From: Chloroflexaceae bacterium
Lineage (GTDB): Bacteria; Chloroflexota; Chloroflexia; Chloroflexales; Chloroflexaceae
DNA length: 64,000 nt
Assembly (NCBI GenBank): GCA_028282325.1
Contig: JANQID010000010.1
Location: 28,246-92,245 of the forward strand
Direction: 5' to 3'
The notes under the pieces are model-generated. The model was not told where the DNA came from. It saw nothing but the letters and a program-made list of their open reading frames with translations, and did no database searches. Below, one piece after another: positions 7,681 through 17,596 of the stretch. The position numbers were made by a program, and so were the translations under genes. Within the stretch, counting starts at the first letter, position 1, and every line of letters begins with the position of its first letter.

Positions 7681-10066
7681 TCTTCGCCCAATCCAGGCGC
7701 ACGCCCAACCGGCGCAACTGCCCGACCTGCGGACCCTGCCGTGCGAGCAGGTCGGCAGCGTCCGGCGTGAACGCGGCGCTGCGGATGTGAACGATGACAT
7801 CCGCGCCGGCGGAGATGGTCGGCAGCGGCAAACACACCTCGTCTACGGCGCGGGCGAGATCGAAGCTGCCGGCCGTTGCGCCGTCGATCGTCACGACGAC
7901 GCGCGGCATATCCAGATCGTTTGGCCAGCCGCGTCCGTCGACGCGCAGACAGAGTCTTTGGGGTGTGCCGGAACCGGCCGCTGGGAACCGCAGCCACGCC
8001 TCCGGCTCGGACCAGCGGAAGTCGCCCCTGGCTTCGCTATCGCCCTCGCCCAGGTAGAAGCCGCGAATATAGCCCAGGTCGAGGTCGCCGCCCAGGTCGA
8101 TGCGCTGATTGGACAGGGGGGGCGGGTCGAGCCAGTTCCAGGCCCACTCAACCGGGTTCTGGTCATCGACATAGGTCGGGTTAAACGCCGCTCGTGCGCC
8201 GTCAAAATCACCGAGCCGTCGGAGCAGATCGCCGCGCACGACGGCGCTTTGCCAGGCGTGCAGCGGCGCGACTGGCTGGTCGGCGAGCAGTTCCAGCCCC
8301 TGTTGCGGGCGACCTTCGAGCCCGGCGAGCAACGGTTCCGCCACGGCTACGGCGTACGGCGGCGCGTCGCCGGTGGCCAGGATCGCGCGGGCCGCTGCGG
8401 CGTCGCCCGCTCCCAGCGCGGCCATAAGCTGCTGCTCGCGCTCGTAGCCCGGGCGCGTGTTCCATGCCAACACGCTGCTGGCCAGGCTCGACGGATAGGG
8501 GCCGAGATACGACGCCCAGCTCGACGGCGCCGCCTGGAGATAGGCGTAGGGCGTGATCGCGACCAGCGCCAGCAGGAGCGCGAGCGCGGCGTACAACATT
8601 CCCGCTGCTTTTCGCGGCGCGCGCCGTCCGGCAAACGCCCACGCGGCGACGATAAACCCGAACGGCAGCAGCGGCAACCGGAAGCGATTGATCGCGAACA
8701 GCAGCGACGCGGCCGGCAGGTTGAACGCCCACCACAGACCGATCAGCGCCAGCAGAGGCGCGGCGCGCCGGTCGGCGCCGACGGCATGCCGCCGGCGTCC
8801 CCAGCCGATCACCGCCAGCGGCAATGCCAGCACATACAGCGTATCGTCGAGCAGAAACAGCGCGCCGGTCCACCAGCGCGGCGACCAGCCCAGCGTAAAG
8901 CCGTCGGTCAGGCGTTCCGCGCCGGTATAGTTGATCTGGAAAAAGTCGATCAGCTCGCCCAGGCTTTTGGCGAGCGCTCCCGGCGTCTCGCGCAGCAGGC
9001 ACAGCGCCTCGGCGGTCATCAGTTGCTGGCGCTCGCCCTGGCTGATCGTCGCTGGGTCGCGCGCCAACGCCGCCTGCAAGCGCGCGTCGTGCTGGCGTAG
9101 CAGGCAGGAAGCCGACGCGCCGCTGAGCAACGCGCGGCGCTGGTCGGGCGTGCGCCCGGTTTCCATCAGGGCCAGCACGAAGTCGCGTGTGGGCGCGTCG
9201 CTGCGTTTGCCGTCGTAGGCGGTACGCGCGCCGAGCAGCAGGTTGAACGCGCCCGTTGTATCGATCAGCACCAGACCGCCGTAGGTCTGGCTCGCGTAGA
9301 ACGACCAGGGCAGGATGATCGTAGCGCAGATCGCCGTCAGCGCGGCAACCGGACGCAGCGCTTGCCACGCCGCCGCGACGCCGTGGCGCAAACTGGCCGG
9401 GCCGCCCGCTTGCAGCCAGACCCACAGCGCGACGAGGGGCAGAAAACCCAGCGTCAACCCGCGCGTCAGCGTCGCCAGACCGAGCAGCCCGCCGGCTGCC
9501 AGCAACGACCGGAGCCGTCGCCGCTCGGCCCAGCGGCTCAGCGCCAGGAATGCCGCCATCAGCAACGTCAAATACAGCGTCTCGCTGAGCAGCATTTGCG
9601 CGTACGCCGCAAACGGCAGATAGATCGCGACGAGGGCGGTGGCAAGGAGGGGCGCGACATCTTTCGCCCCGAAGCCTGTCGGTTTCTCCGCGGCCTCATC
9701 GGTGTTCGACGGCGTTGCAATCTGCCGGGCCAGGACATACGCCAGCCCGACGTTAACAATGCTCAACAACGTCTGGCTCAGGTAGATCGGCGTTAGATTC
9801 AGGCCGAAGAGGCGGATATGCGCGGCGAGGAACAACGGATACAATGGCGCGCGCGTCCACAACCAACTCTGGTGCCAGGCGAACCCCCGGCCCTGCGCCA
9901 GCCAGTCGGCAGCGGCCAGGTATTCGGCCTCGTCGCTGATCATGCCCGTGCGCGGCAGATTGTCCCACAGGGCGACGCGTAACGCCAGCGCCAGCCCGAT
10001 GATCAGCAGCAGTAGATAAGTTGTGGATCGGGTTGTCGGTTTCGCGCTTGCCACGTGTATCACCAC
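7661..10066 (-). CDS. GT-C membrane glycosyltransferase (GT39-like) with beta-sandwich tail
   Basis: An 801-residue polytopic membrane protein. The early loop motif ISDEAEYL and the RAPLYPLFLAAHI segment place it with GT39/PMT-like enzymes acting on lipid-linked sugars at the membrane. After the last membrane segments there is a helical region of about 100 residues. It is followed by a C-terminal beta-sandwich (VVVTIDGATAGSF, IVHIRSAAFTPDAADLL) homologous to those in the proteins at 5388 and 13587. The GTG start overlaps the upstream gene by seven bases, so the pair is probably translationally coupled. It belongs to the same run as its four neighbours; the glycan made is unknown. Confidence 0.8.
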   Translation of the reverse strand: MVIHVASAKPTTRSTTYLLLLIIGLALALRVALWDNLPRTGMISDEAEYLAAADWLAQGRGFAWHQSWLWTRAPLYPLFLAAHIRLFGLNLTPIYLSQTLLSIVNVGLAYVLARQIATPSNTDEAAEKPTGFGAKDVAPLLATALVAIYLPFAAYAQMLLSETLYLTLLMAAFLALSRWAERRRLRSLLAAGGLLGLATLTRGLTLGFLPLVALWVWLQAGGPASLRHGVAAAWQALRPVAALTAICATIILPWSFYASQTYGGLVLIDTTGAFNLLLGARTAYDGKRSDAPTRDFVLALMETGRTPDQRRALLSGASASCLLRQHDARLQAALARDPATISQGERQQLMTAEALCLLRETPGALAKSLGELIDFFQINYTGAERLTDGFTLGWSPRWWTGALFLLDDTLYVLALPLAVIGWGRRRHAVGADRRAAPLLALIGLWWAFNLPAASLLFAINRFRLPLLPFGFIVAAWAFAGRRAPRKAAGMLYAALALLLALVAITPYAYLQAAPSSWASYLGPYPSSLASSVLAWNTRPGYEREQQLMAALGAGDAAAARAILATGDAPPYAVAVAEPLLAGLEGRPQQGLELLADQPVAPLHAWQSAVVRGDLLRRLGDFDGARAAFNPTYVDDQNPVEWAWNWLDPPPLSNQRIDLGGDLDLGYIRGFYLGEGDSEARGDFRWSEPEAWLRFPAAGSGTPQRLCLRVDGRGWPNDLDMPRVVVTIDGATAGSFDLARAVDEVCLPLPTISAGADVIVHIRSAAFTPDAADLLARQGPQVGQLRRLGVRLDWAKIIADIR

Positions 10067-12351
10067 GCATCGCTGCGTACAATCTCGATCTCGCCCAGCG
10101 TCAGTCGGTTATCGTCCGGCGTTCGGTCGATCTCTTCCGCACCGCTGGTACTGAGACGGGCGGCGGGCGAGGGATCGCCGGGCCGATACATCCCCAGCAA
10201 GAGCGTATAACGACCGGGCGGCAAATCCGATGGCAGCGGGATGGTGCGATCGTCGCGAGCCGGTTTGCCGGGAAGCCACGTGCTGGTGGGCAAATACCCG
10301 GCGAGCGGTGGCCCATCGTCGCTGGCGACGGGCGGGATGCTGCAATCCTGGCAAAGGTGCAGGAAGATGCTATAGTCCTCGTCGGGCGATTGGTGCACAT
10401 CCCAGAACAGCGAAATTGGCAGCGCGCCCCCGACCCGGTAGACGCCCGGCCCGGCGAAGGTGGTCGCTTTCAACGTGTAGCCGAGCAACTGCACATTCGC
10501 GCCAAAGGTCGCTGTGAGCCGGGTTTCCGGTTCGATGATGGCCCCAGTCGTGTATCGCTCCGGCGCTTCCTGGCAGAGCGTATGCACGCCGTTGAAGCGC
10601 CAGATGCCGCAGGGCCAGGCGCGCTGGTTGCCGCTGTACGCCCAAAATAGCCCCACCAGCCCATACTCGTCGCCGGGGGCGGGTGCATCGACGGTGCGCG
10701 CATGGTCAGGCGCAATCAGCAGGAAGCTGCGGGCATATCCGGCCAGCTTCGTGCGCCGTTCAACGTCCCACTCGCGCTGGCCGTAGGCGGTCTCGCCTTG
10801 CCAGAAATCGGCGAACGTGATCGGTTCGGGGGCTGGGTCGGCGCTCAATCGATGCATATAGTATGCGTAGAGCGGGCGGATGTAGCCGGGATGAACGACG
10901 ACGGCGTCGTCGGGATGGACGCGCCGCGCCAGTTCGCCGATGGCCTCGCGATATTGCTCTTTCACCGGGTCGCCCGAAAACAAGCCCAGGCCCGGTTGAA
11001 ACAGCGCCGCGATCCCCACGCCGATGGCGGTCGCCCACAGAATGGCGTATGTCGCTCGTATGCCTTCGGACGCTGCGGGCACCGGTTGCTTGCCGTTCGC
11101 GCCATTCGCCGCCGGATAGGCCAGAGCCAGAGTCCAGGCCGGGAAGATCAGCATCAGGTAGCGTGCTTCGTAGATCTGGGTGAAGGCGAGCTGGGCCAGG
11201 AACAGGACGAGCGGCGCGAACAAGAAGCTCAGCACGATCCGCGCCGTACGCCGTTGTTTGTGGGCTGCGTCATCTTCGGTGCGACGAGGGTGGGCGTCGA
11301 CGAACAGGTGGGCGAGTCCCCACGTCGCCAGCCCGGCCCAGGGCGCCAGCCACCACCAGGGGGCATCGCCCGGCCAGCGGTCGATGCTAAACCGGCTGAA
11401 GGTCAGGCCCAGCGCGAGAAGCGGGTCGGCGGGAATGTACGCGCCGGTGGCGGCCCGCTCGCTGCCCAATCCTTGCTGCATCGCGAATACAAGCCCCGCG
11501 CCAAGCAATCCCAGCGCGCCCCATCCGACGCTGCGCCAGACCGGCGATCGTGGTGGTGCGACCAGCAGCCAGGCGCTGCCTGCTGCGATCAGCAGCAATA
11601 TGGCCAGACGATGGACGAACAGGCTGAGCAGTGCCAGCACACCGAACAACAGCCACGCTCCGCGCGTAGGGTGGCGAAATGCGCGGGCCAGGCTCCAGAT
11701 CAGCAGCGTGGACATTAGCAGCAGCAGGCTGTAGACTTTGGCCTCCTGCGCGTACCAGAGAGCGAATGGCGCGCCGACCTGCAACAACGCGGCGGCGAGG
11801 GGGAAGCGGATGTCGCGTTTGCCCGTGAGTTCGGCGGCGGCAAAAAAAATCGCCGCCGTGGCTGCCGCACCGGCCAACGCCGACGGAAAGCGCAACATCC
11901 ACTCGGCATCCCCCATCAGGGCTGTCCAGAGCTTGAGCAGTGTGTGGTAGAGCGGATAGGCCGCGGTTGGGCTGAGCAGATCGTGTAGCAGCACGCTCCA
12001 ATCCTGGTTGATCATCTGCCAGGAGCTGCCCTCGTCGAGCCAGAGGCTTTGCGCGTCGAGGCGATAGAGCCGCGGCATCAGGGCGAGCGCGAACAGCGCC
12101 AACAGGAGAAGATAGCTGGATAGCCGCGAGTTTGATCGAGCCGCAAAGAATGCAAAGAGCGCAGGGAACACAGCGGAACGTAGCGGGTTTTGCCGCGGAT
12201 CCCTTGGCGATGATTCGATGGCCGTGAGACGATGGCCGATGGCCGGTAGGGGCGAAACATCTTGCGTCCCTCCGTCGACGACGGCTGCCCGGTTTGATTT
12301 GTGAGTACAGTCCATATCTGACGGGTTTTGGGTCTTAGAGGACAGATTCAT
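10060..12351 (-). CDS. GT-C membrane glycosyltransferase (GT39-like)
   Basis: A membrane protein of about 763 residues with the strong GT39-type motif LDAQSLWLDEGSSW in the first extracytoplasmic loop, then many hydrophobic helices. A C-terminal soluble domain (FGANVQLLGYTL, ISLFWDVHQSPDEDYSIFLHL, YTLLLGMYRPGDPS) looks like the beta-rich tails common on such enzymes, but differs from that of the neighbours. The start is uncertain: the ATG at 12351 is chosen, but the first ~80 residues look non-coding, contain a GATGGCC heptamer-like run and have no ribosome site. A GTG just before VFPALFAFF may be the real start. The 3' end overlaps the next gene by seven bases. Confidence 0.75.
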   Translation of the reverse strand: MNLSSKTQNPSDMDCTHKSNRAAVVDGGTQDVSPLPAIGHRLTAIESSPRDPRQNPLRSAVFPALFAFFAARSNSRLSSYLLLLALFALALMPRLYRLDAQSLWLDEGSSWQMINQDWSVLLHDLLSPTAAYPLYHTLLKLWTALMGDAEWMLRFPSALAGAAATAAIFFAAAELTGKRDIRFPLAAALLQVGAPFALWYAQEAKVYSLLLLMSTLLIWSLARAFRHPTRGAWLLFGVLALLSLFVHRLAILLLIAAGSAWLLVAPPRSPVWRSVGWGALGLLGAGLVFAMQQGLGSERAATGAYIPADPLLALGLTFSRFSIDRWPGDAPWWWLAPWAGLATWGLAHLFVDAHPRRTEDDAAHKQRRTARIVLSFLFAPLVLFLAQLAFTQIYEARYLMLIFPAWTLALAYPAANGANGKQPVPAASEGIRATYAILWATAIGVGIAALFQPGLGLFSGDPVKEQYREAIGELARRVHPDDAVVVHPGYIRPLYAYYMHRLSADPAPEPITFADFWQGETAYGQREWDVERRTKLAGYARSFLLIAPDHARTVDAPAPGDEYGLVGLFWAYSGNQRAWPCGIWRFNGVHTLCQEAPERYTTGAIIEPETRLTATFGANVQLLGYTLKATTFAGPGVYRVGGALPISLFWDVHQSPDEDYSIFLHLCQDCSIPPVASDDGPPLAGYLPTSTWLPGKPARDDRTIPLPSDLPPGRYTLLLGMYRPGDPSPAARLSTSGAEEIDRTPDDNRLTLGEIEIVRSDAW

Positions 12352-13573
12352 ACACTTGTTCAAACTGAGCGGCGGTGTGATCCCAGGTCAGCTCGGTCTC
12401 GATCCGCTGGCGGGCGGCTGCGCCAAGCCGCGCAGCTAGGGCGCGATCGTCAAGTAGCCGTTGGATTGCAGCGGCGAGCGCAGCCGGATCGCGGGCCGGC
12501 GTGATCAAGCCATGCACGCCGTCGTCGATCACGTCGGGGACGCCTGCGACGCGCGAGGCGACGATGGGACGTCCCGCGCCCATCGCTTCCAGTAGCACGT
12601 TGGGCAGACCATCGACGCCCTTGTCGGGGACGATCGGCAGCGTGAACACATCCGCTGCGGCGATGTAGGTTGCGGCGCGCGCGCGCGCGAGTTGGCCGGG
12701 GAAATGCACCCGCTGCGCGATGCCTAGGCGTTGAGCCTGATCGTACAGCGTCGCGTGCAGATCACCATAACCGGCGATGACCAGGTGCGCGTCGGGATGT
12801 GTAGCCAGCACATCGGGCCACGCATCGATCAGCACGCCGAAACCTTTTTTCGCTACCAACCGCCCGATTCCAAACACAATCGGCGCGTCGGACGGCAAGC
12901 CGAGTTCGGTGCGCATAACGCGAGCGGCATCAGGATCGGGGCGGAATTCGCCCGGATGTATGCCATAGGGAACCACCCGGCAACTTGCGGGGCGTGCGCC
13001 AAGCAACGCGCCGCGTCGACGCAGGTCGCTGCTACATGCCGTCACCGCCGCTGCCGAGCGGAACGCCATATGGGCGGCGGCGGCCAGCGCCCAATGCTGT
13101 TCGGCGAGGTAGACATCGCTGCCGTGCAGGCTGATCACCAGCGGGATGCCGCGTTGCCGCGCGACTAGCGCCGCCGGTACGCTATTGGGCAACACCCAGT
13201 GAGCGTGAATGAGATCGAACGGAGCACGTACGCCGTTGATCTCCGGTGGGTCTCCGGTCACCGCAAAGAGCGTGCGCAGCGTTCCGAGCAAGGCGAATGG
13301 CATAGCCGCCAGTGTTTGGGGCTTCACGTGCGTGTCGCTCAACAGCGATTGGGCGTACCCCCAGATATTCAGCGCTGGATGCGGTGCATAGCGAAAAAAC
13401 TGTAGCGAAACGCCGCGCTCGACTGGGTCGCGCCGAATATCAGGGCACCAGGGTGCGGCAACGTGAACCGAATGACCGCGCGCGGCAATTCCGGCGGCGA
13501 TCTCTTCGATAAACGGTGCGGTTGTTTCGCCAGGATACTTCGGATATGACGACGTGATCATCAAAATACGCAT
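12335..13573 (-). CDS. Glycosyltransferase family 4
   Basis: A 412-residue GT-B fold enzyme. The N-terminal half has HAHWVLPNSVPAAL and SLHGSDVY. The C-terminal half has the donor-binding signatures FGIGRLVAKKGF and LPNVLLEAMGAGRPIVAS, with the EX7E-type glutamate in VLLEAMGAGRPIVA. It transfers a nucleotide-activated sugar in the cytoplasm with retention of configuration, as is usual for GT4. It lies between GT-C genes with a 13-base gap upstream and an overlap with the next gene, so the five genes probably form one cell-surface polysaccharide or glycoprotein operon. The specific sugar is not predictable here. Confidence 0.88.
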   Translation of the reverse strand: MRILMITSSYPKYPGETTAPFIEEIAAGIAARGHSVHVAAPWCPDIRRDPVERGVSLQFFRYAPHPALNIWGYAQSLLSDTHVKPQTLAAMPFALLGTLRTLFAVTGDPPEINGVRAPFDLIHAHWVLPNSVPAALVARQRGIPLVISLHGSDVYLAEQHWALAAAAHMAFRSAAAVTACSSDLRRRGALLGARPASCRVVPYGIHPGEFRPDPDAARVMRTELGLPSDAPIVFGIGRLVAKKGFGVLIDAWPDVLATHPDAHLVIAGYGDLHATLYDQAQRLGIAQRVHFPGQLARARAATYIAAADVFTLPIVPDKGVDGLPNVLLEAMGAGRPIVASRVAGVPDVIDDGVHGLITPARDPAALAAAIQRLLDDRALAARLGAAARQRIETELTWDHTAAQFEQVYESVL

Positions 13574-13586
13574 AGGTAGCTTTGGT

Positions 13587-16571
13587 TCAACGATAATCTT
13601 CAGGAAAACGATAAATAAAGGCGCGATTGTCGGACGTCGGGCTGGTATAGACCAGCGTGAACCCGTCGATAACGGCGCCGATGGGGGCGTCGCCGGGATG
13701 CAGCAAAGCCGCCAGCGTGCGCGCGCCGTCGCCCTTCACCCGCTGGAGATTTTCCAGCGCCAGGTATTCGGCATTGTAGCGGCGCGCGATCTCCATCAGC
13801 CGAGTGCGTTCGGCGGTGTTGGGGATCATCACCGCCGGGCGTTCGGTATGCCACTGAAGCTGCCACGGATTGCGGGTCATAATCACGGCGTCGGGTGTGG
13901 TTTGCTGTTCCAGCCAGTTATACGCGATCAAGTCAGGCGACCACAGGCCGGGCTCGTCCTGAATCTTCTCCGCGATGTCTGGCCACGACGGCTGGATGAT
14001 GCCGGCGATGGCTACGAAGACCAGGATAAAGCCGAGCGGACTCCAGCGTCCATCGCCGATCTGTGCGAGGCGATCGAAACCGCCCCAGATCACCCAGCCT
14101 GCCAGCAACGCGATCCAGGGAATGAGCATTACCCAGTAACGTTCCTCATTGGCGCGCCAGTAAGTCACCATAAACAACATATACGGTACGAAGGCGAAGA
14201 CGAGCAAGCTGAGCAGTCGTCGCCGTGAGCGTAGAGCGGCAATCACGCCGAGCGTCGCCAGCCATGCGCCGATGGGCGAGAGCAGGTTCTTGCTGGCTTC
14301 GTCGCTGAGTCGGCTTGACAGAACGCTCAGGCGCTGGGGCAGACCGGTCCAGGCCGGCATCAGATAATCCCGCAGCGCGACTGTCTGGTTCTGGATTTTC
14401 GCCAGCGTTTGATCGAAGCCCCAGCGCAAGATCCAACTGCGGTTGGGAATGCCTATCCCGCCCAGATCCGGCGCATAGATGCGATAGATTTCTTCCCAGG
14501 CATCGCCGCTGTCGCCGCGATAGCCCAACACCCAGGCGTCGTGACTCTCGGTAGAGTAGACCGGTTTGCCGAACAGCGCCAGGTTGCGCACCAGGTAGGG
14601 CGAGAGAATGATCAACGCTGTCGCCGCCCACAGCGTGACCGGCAGCATACGCGTTGCAAGCTGTCGGATCGCGGCTTGTCTGTTCGTGTTCCTCAATGTG
14701 AACTCGGCAACCTGTGCGCGCACGAGCCAGATCCCGATGCCTGCGGCGATAATCGCGCCGCTCGGCTTTTGCAGCATCATCAGCCCGGTCAGGGCGCCGG
14801 CGAGCAAGAATGAGCGCTGGGTAAGCAAGAACGTCCCGCGCCCGCCACCGACGGATGGTGAATGGTCGGCGCTGCGATATGCCGCATAGATCGCGCCGAG
14901 TGCGAAAACCACGAACGCCAGGTCGCTTGTTGCGTAGATGGTCAAGTTGAAGAACCAGATGCTGGTCAACGTGAGCAAGGCTGCGGTCATTCCCACGCGC
15001 CGATCCCAGATGCGTGCGCCGATGTGGTAGATGAGCAGCAGCAGGATCGTGTTGAAGATCAGGTTCGGCAGCTTGATGGCCCAGGCGTGGGGGCCGAACA
15101 GCGCGATAAACGGCGCTATCCAGACCGGTTGCAACAACGGCCAGGTCTCTTGCGGGCGGGTCGTTCCGTCGTACAGACGATAGAACTGACTGATATAATC
15201 GACCGTCCAGCCGCGTCCGGCGATCAGATTGCGCGCGACGATGGCGTTGTCGGAGTAATCGGCGTGGCCAACGTACGCTATATCGGCGATGATGAGCACC
15301 TCATAGCCGATCCAGACGCCGCCCAGCGCTAGTGTGATGATCAGTGCAGGGCGTGGCCGACCGATGAAAGCGACGATGCCGTTAGCAATGCGGGGTAGAC
15401 CTTCACGCCCCATCACGAACGCCAGCGCGAGCAGCCCCGTGCCGAGAAGACCGTACATCAGTGTGTCGGGAAAACGCTCCCACAATGTGCTGGGGCCGGG
15501 CAGCCGGTAGGTTCGGCTGAGTTGCGCGAGGGTATAGCCCAACCAGACCAGCGCTGCTGTGACGATGCCGTATCCCAGCGCGCGCCCCTGACTGTAACGG
15601 CGCACCAACGATCGCGCTGCATCGAGCAGCGGTCGTTGCCAGGTGAATGCCAGGGCAATGACCAGGACGACCAGGGTGACGCTTAACGCTGCGCCCATCC
15701 AGATGCGCGCGATGGCCAGGCCAATGCTAGCCAGACCAGCGCCGATGGCTGCCAGGGTGAAAACTACTGTCGTAGAACGGAACAGCCGGATCAGCAATCC
15801 GTACAGCAGCAACATCGCCAGCGCCAGTTGCGTCACGGCGCCCCAGGCAGGCGGCATAAAGATGAAGTGATCCAGCGGCGGTTCAGGCTGATAAACGTGC
15901 GCCTCCGCCAGCCGAATCCCTTTGGGGCGCGGATCGACGCCGCGCTCGGTATCGGTGAATGTGGCCGAGGCGAACAGATCGATGACCAGATCGCTGTCGG
16001 TGCGCACATCGGCAGGAATGGAGAAAGTATACGTTTGCCACTGACTAATGGGCGTGAAATCGCCGATCGTGACCCCATCGGCCTGTACAGTGACGACAGG
16101 CTGTTCGACCGCAGGAGCGATCACGTCGGTTGGCCAGCCTTGAGCGAGCAGCGTCAACTCAAGCTCGGTGTTCGCACCGATGTTGGGGATGAGCAGCGTC
16201 GCGTGCTGGCGAGTCCAACGGCTGCGACCGGTGGGCGAATCCGGCGTCAGATCGTCGGCGTACAAATCGCCGCGTATGATTTCATTGGCACCGAGACCGG
16301 TGCTGGCATCGAGGAAGAGACGATCCCCTAGCCAGCCGATCGCTACGCTGCCGCTGGGAGGAGACTGATAGGCCAGCACGCTAACGACCATACTCAAGAT
16401 CAGAACCAGGGCGATCGTACGAGCAATGAGCGTGATCCGTCGAGGATATGCCCCTGCCTGAAGGGTGTCAGGATGCCGCTGTTTTTGCAACGGCATGCCA
16501 GATGTTTCATAACGATGGGACGGCAGGGTATCGCCTTCCGATCCGTGAGAATGTTGACGCATAGCGCCCAT
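13587..16571 (-). CDS. Large GT-C membrane glycosyltransferase with N-terminal beta-sandwich
   Basis: A 994-residue protein. An N-terminal membrane segment (about residues 48-70) is followed by an extracytoplasmic beta-sandwich of ~150 residues (VVTVQADGVTIGDF, VIDLFASATFTDTERG). It matches the C-terminal tails of the proteins at 5388 and 7661. A block of helices and then a GT39/PMT-like domain (DYSDNAIVARNLIAGRGWTV, WPLLQPVWIAPFIALFG) complete it. The beta-sandwich is thus at the opposite end from the other two. It heads the five-gene run. A TATAAT overlaps the listed ATG, so translation may really start at 16562 or 16496. Confidence 0.78.
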   Translation of the reverse strand: MGAMRQHSHGSEGDTLPSHRYETSGMPLQKQRHPDTLQAGAYPRRITLIARTIALVLILSMVVSVLAYQSPPSGSVAIGWLGDRLFLDASTGLGANEIIRGDLYADDLTPDSPTGRSRWTRQHATLLIPNIGANTELELTLLAQGWPTDVIAPAVEQPVVTVQADGVTIGDFTPISQWQTYTFSIPADVRTDSDLVIDLFASATFTDTERGVDPRPKGIRLAEAHVYQPEPPLDHFIFMPPAWGAVTQLALAMLLLYGLLIRLFRSTTVVFTLAAIGAGLASIGLAIARIWMGAALSVTLVVLVIALAFTWQRPLLDAARSLVRRYSQGRALGYGIVTAALVWLGYTLAQLSRTYRLPGPSTLWERFPDTLMYGLLGTGLLALAFVMGREGLPRIANGIVAFIGRPRPALIITLALGGVWIGYEVLIIADIAYVGHADYSDNAIVARNLIAGRGWTVDYISQFYRLYDGTTRPQETWPLLQPVWIAPFIALFGPHAWAIKLPNLIFNTILLLLIYHIGARIWDRRVGMTAALLTLTSIWFFNLTIYATSDLAFVVFALGAIYAAYRSADHSPSVGGGRGTFLLTQRSFLLAGALTGLMMLQKPSGAIIAAGIGIWLVRAQVAEFTLRNTNRQAAIRQLATRMLPVTLWAATALIILSPYLVRNLALFGKPVYSTESHDAWVLGYRGDSGDAWEEIYRIYAPDLGGIGIPNRSWILRWGFDQTLAKIQNQTVALRDYLMPAWTGLPQRLSVLSSRLSDEASKNLLSPIGAWLATLGVIAALRSRRRLLSLLVFAFVPYMLFMVTYWRANEERYWVMLIPWIALLAGWVIWGGFDRLAQIGDGRWSPLGFILVFVAIAGIIQPSWPDIAEKIQDEPGLWSPDLIAYNWLEQQTTPDAVIMTRNPWQLQWHTERPAVMIPNTAERTRLMEIARRYNAEYLALENLQRVKGDGARTLAALLHPGDAPIGAVIDGFTLVYTSPTSDNRAFIYRFPEDYR

Positions 16572-16659
16572 TATACAGCGAGTCGCCGGAGTGAAAAATG
16601 ATGCTCCGCTGATTCCTTGCTCACAAGCGGTTTACTATACCGACGCGCCGCAATTCTGT

Positions 16660-16689
16660 TTGACGGACTATGCATTGGGCTGGTATGCT
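16660..16689 (+). promoter_or_regulatory. Predicted sigma70-type promoter for the metallophosphoesterase gene
   Basis: TTGACG and TATGCT are separated by 18 bases. The -10 ends 43 bases before the start codon at 16733. Confidence 0.5.
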
Positions 16690-16732
16690 GTTCGCTACAT
16701 AACTCGCTGGCAGCCTCGTAAAGTCGGAGCCT

Positions 16733-17464
16733 ATGATCTGGACCATTTCCGATCTGCATCTGTCCTCAGTCAATCCGAAGCCGATGGATGTCTTTGGGTC
16801 GCGCTGGAAAGATCATCCGCAGCGCATTGCGGCTCTGTGGCGTGATCGGGTGCGTCCCGATGACTGGGTTCTGATTGCGGGCGATATTTCCTGGGCGATG
16901 CGGTTGAATGAAGCACTGCCCGATCTGGCCTGGATCGACGCCCTGCCGGGACGCAAGGTGATGATCAAGGGCAACCATGACTACTGGTGGGATCGTGTCG
17001 GGCCGCTGCGTCCACACCTGCCGCCCAGCATCACGGCTCTGGAGGCTGACGCGGTTGACATCGGCGAGGCGATCATCTGCGGCACGCGTGGCTGGATCAC
17101 TCCGGAGACGGCTGGATTCGTTGATGGCAAAGACACGCGCATTTACAACCGCGAGCTTGGGCGACTGGATCGGGCGTTGACGGCGGCTCAATCCCTGGCG
17201 CGCGCTGATCGTCCGTTGATCGTGATGTTGCACTATCCTCCATTCGTCAATCGCCAACCGAGCGAGTTTGCCCGCTGCATCACTGCGGCAGGCGCGCAGG
17301 CATGCATCTACGGCCATTTGCATCGCCCCAACGACTGGGCCGGCGCCGTGCAAGGCCGGGTTGACGGCGTCTTCTATCAACTTACCTCCTGCGACTACCT
17401 CGGCTTCGGGCCGGTTGCGGTACGCGGTCTGGCGTTATCCAATGAATGCCCATCGGGCGTTTGA
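16733..17464 (+). CDS. Calcineurin-like metallophosphoesterase
   Basis: A 243-residue protein with all the dimetal-site blocks of the calcineurin-like superfamily in order: DLHLSS near the N-terminus, GDISW, GNHDYWW, HYPP and GHLH. The family hydrolyses phosphomonoesters or phosphodiesters; the substrate here is not identifiable, and the protein resembles the small cytoplasmic YkuE/Ser-Thr-phosphatase-like members without a signal peptide or membrane segment. A GGAG ribosome site lies just upstream of the ATG. It is read on its own, divergent from the glycosyltransferase run and 220 bases ahead of gyrA. Confidence 0.88.
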   Translation: MIWTISDLHLSSVNPKPMDVFGSRWKDHPQRIAALWRDRVRPDDWVLIAGDISWAMRLNEALPDLAWIDALPGRKVMIKGNHDYWWDRVGPLRPHLPPSITALEADAVDIGEAIICGTRGWITPETAGFVDGKDTRIYNRELGRLDRALTAAQSLARADRPLIVMLHYPPFVNRQPSEFARCITAAGAQACIYGHLHRPNDWAGAVQGRVDGVFYQLTSCDYLGFGPVAVRGLALSNECPSGV

Positions 17465-17526
17465 GGACCAGAAATCCTGACATATCATAAATGTCAAGAA
17501 TCAGGATGAAATATGGGTTGCGCTAG

Positions 17527-17556
17527 TTGGACACGAGAGCGATTTAGGTGTATAAT
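17527..17556 (+). promoter_or_regulatory. Predicted sigma70-type promoter ahead of gyrA
   Basis: TTGGAC and a perfect TATAAT are separated by 18 bases. Transcription would begin near 17563, giving a leader of about 120 bases before gyrA. Confidence 0.65.
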
Positions 17557-17596
17557 ATGCTCTAAATGATATGATCAAATAACAATCTTGAAAAGG

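Noticed and set aside
7601..9100. 499-residue plus-strand frame opposite a glycosyltransferase
   Set aside because: Shadow frame; the minus strand has a continuous membrane protein with motifs.
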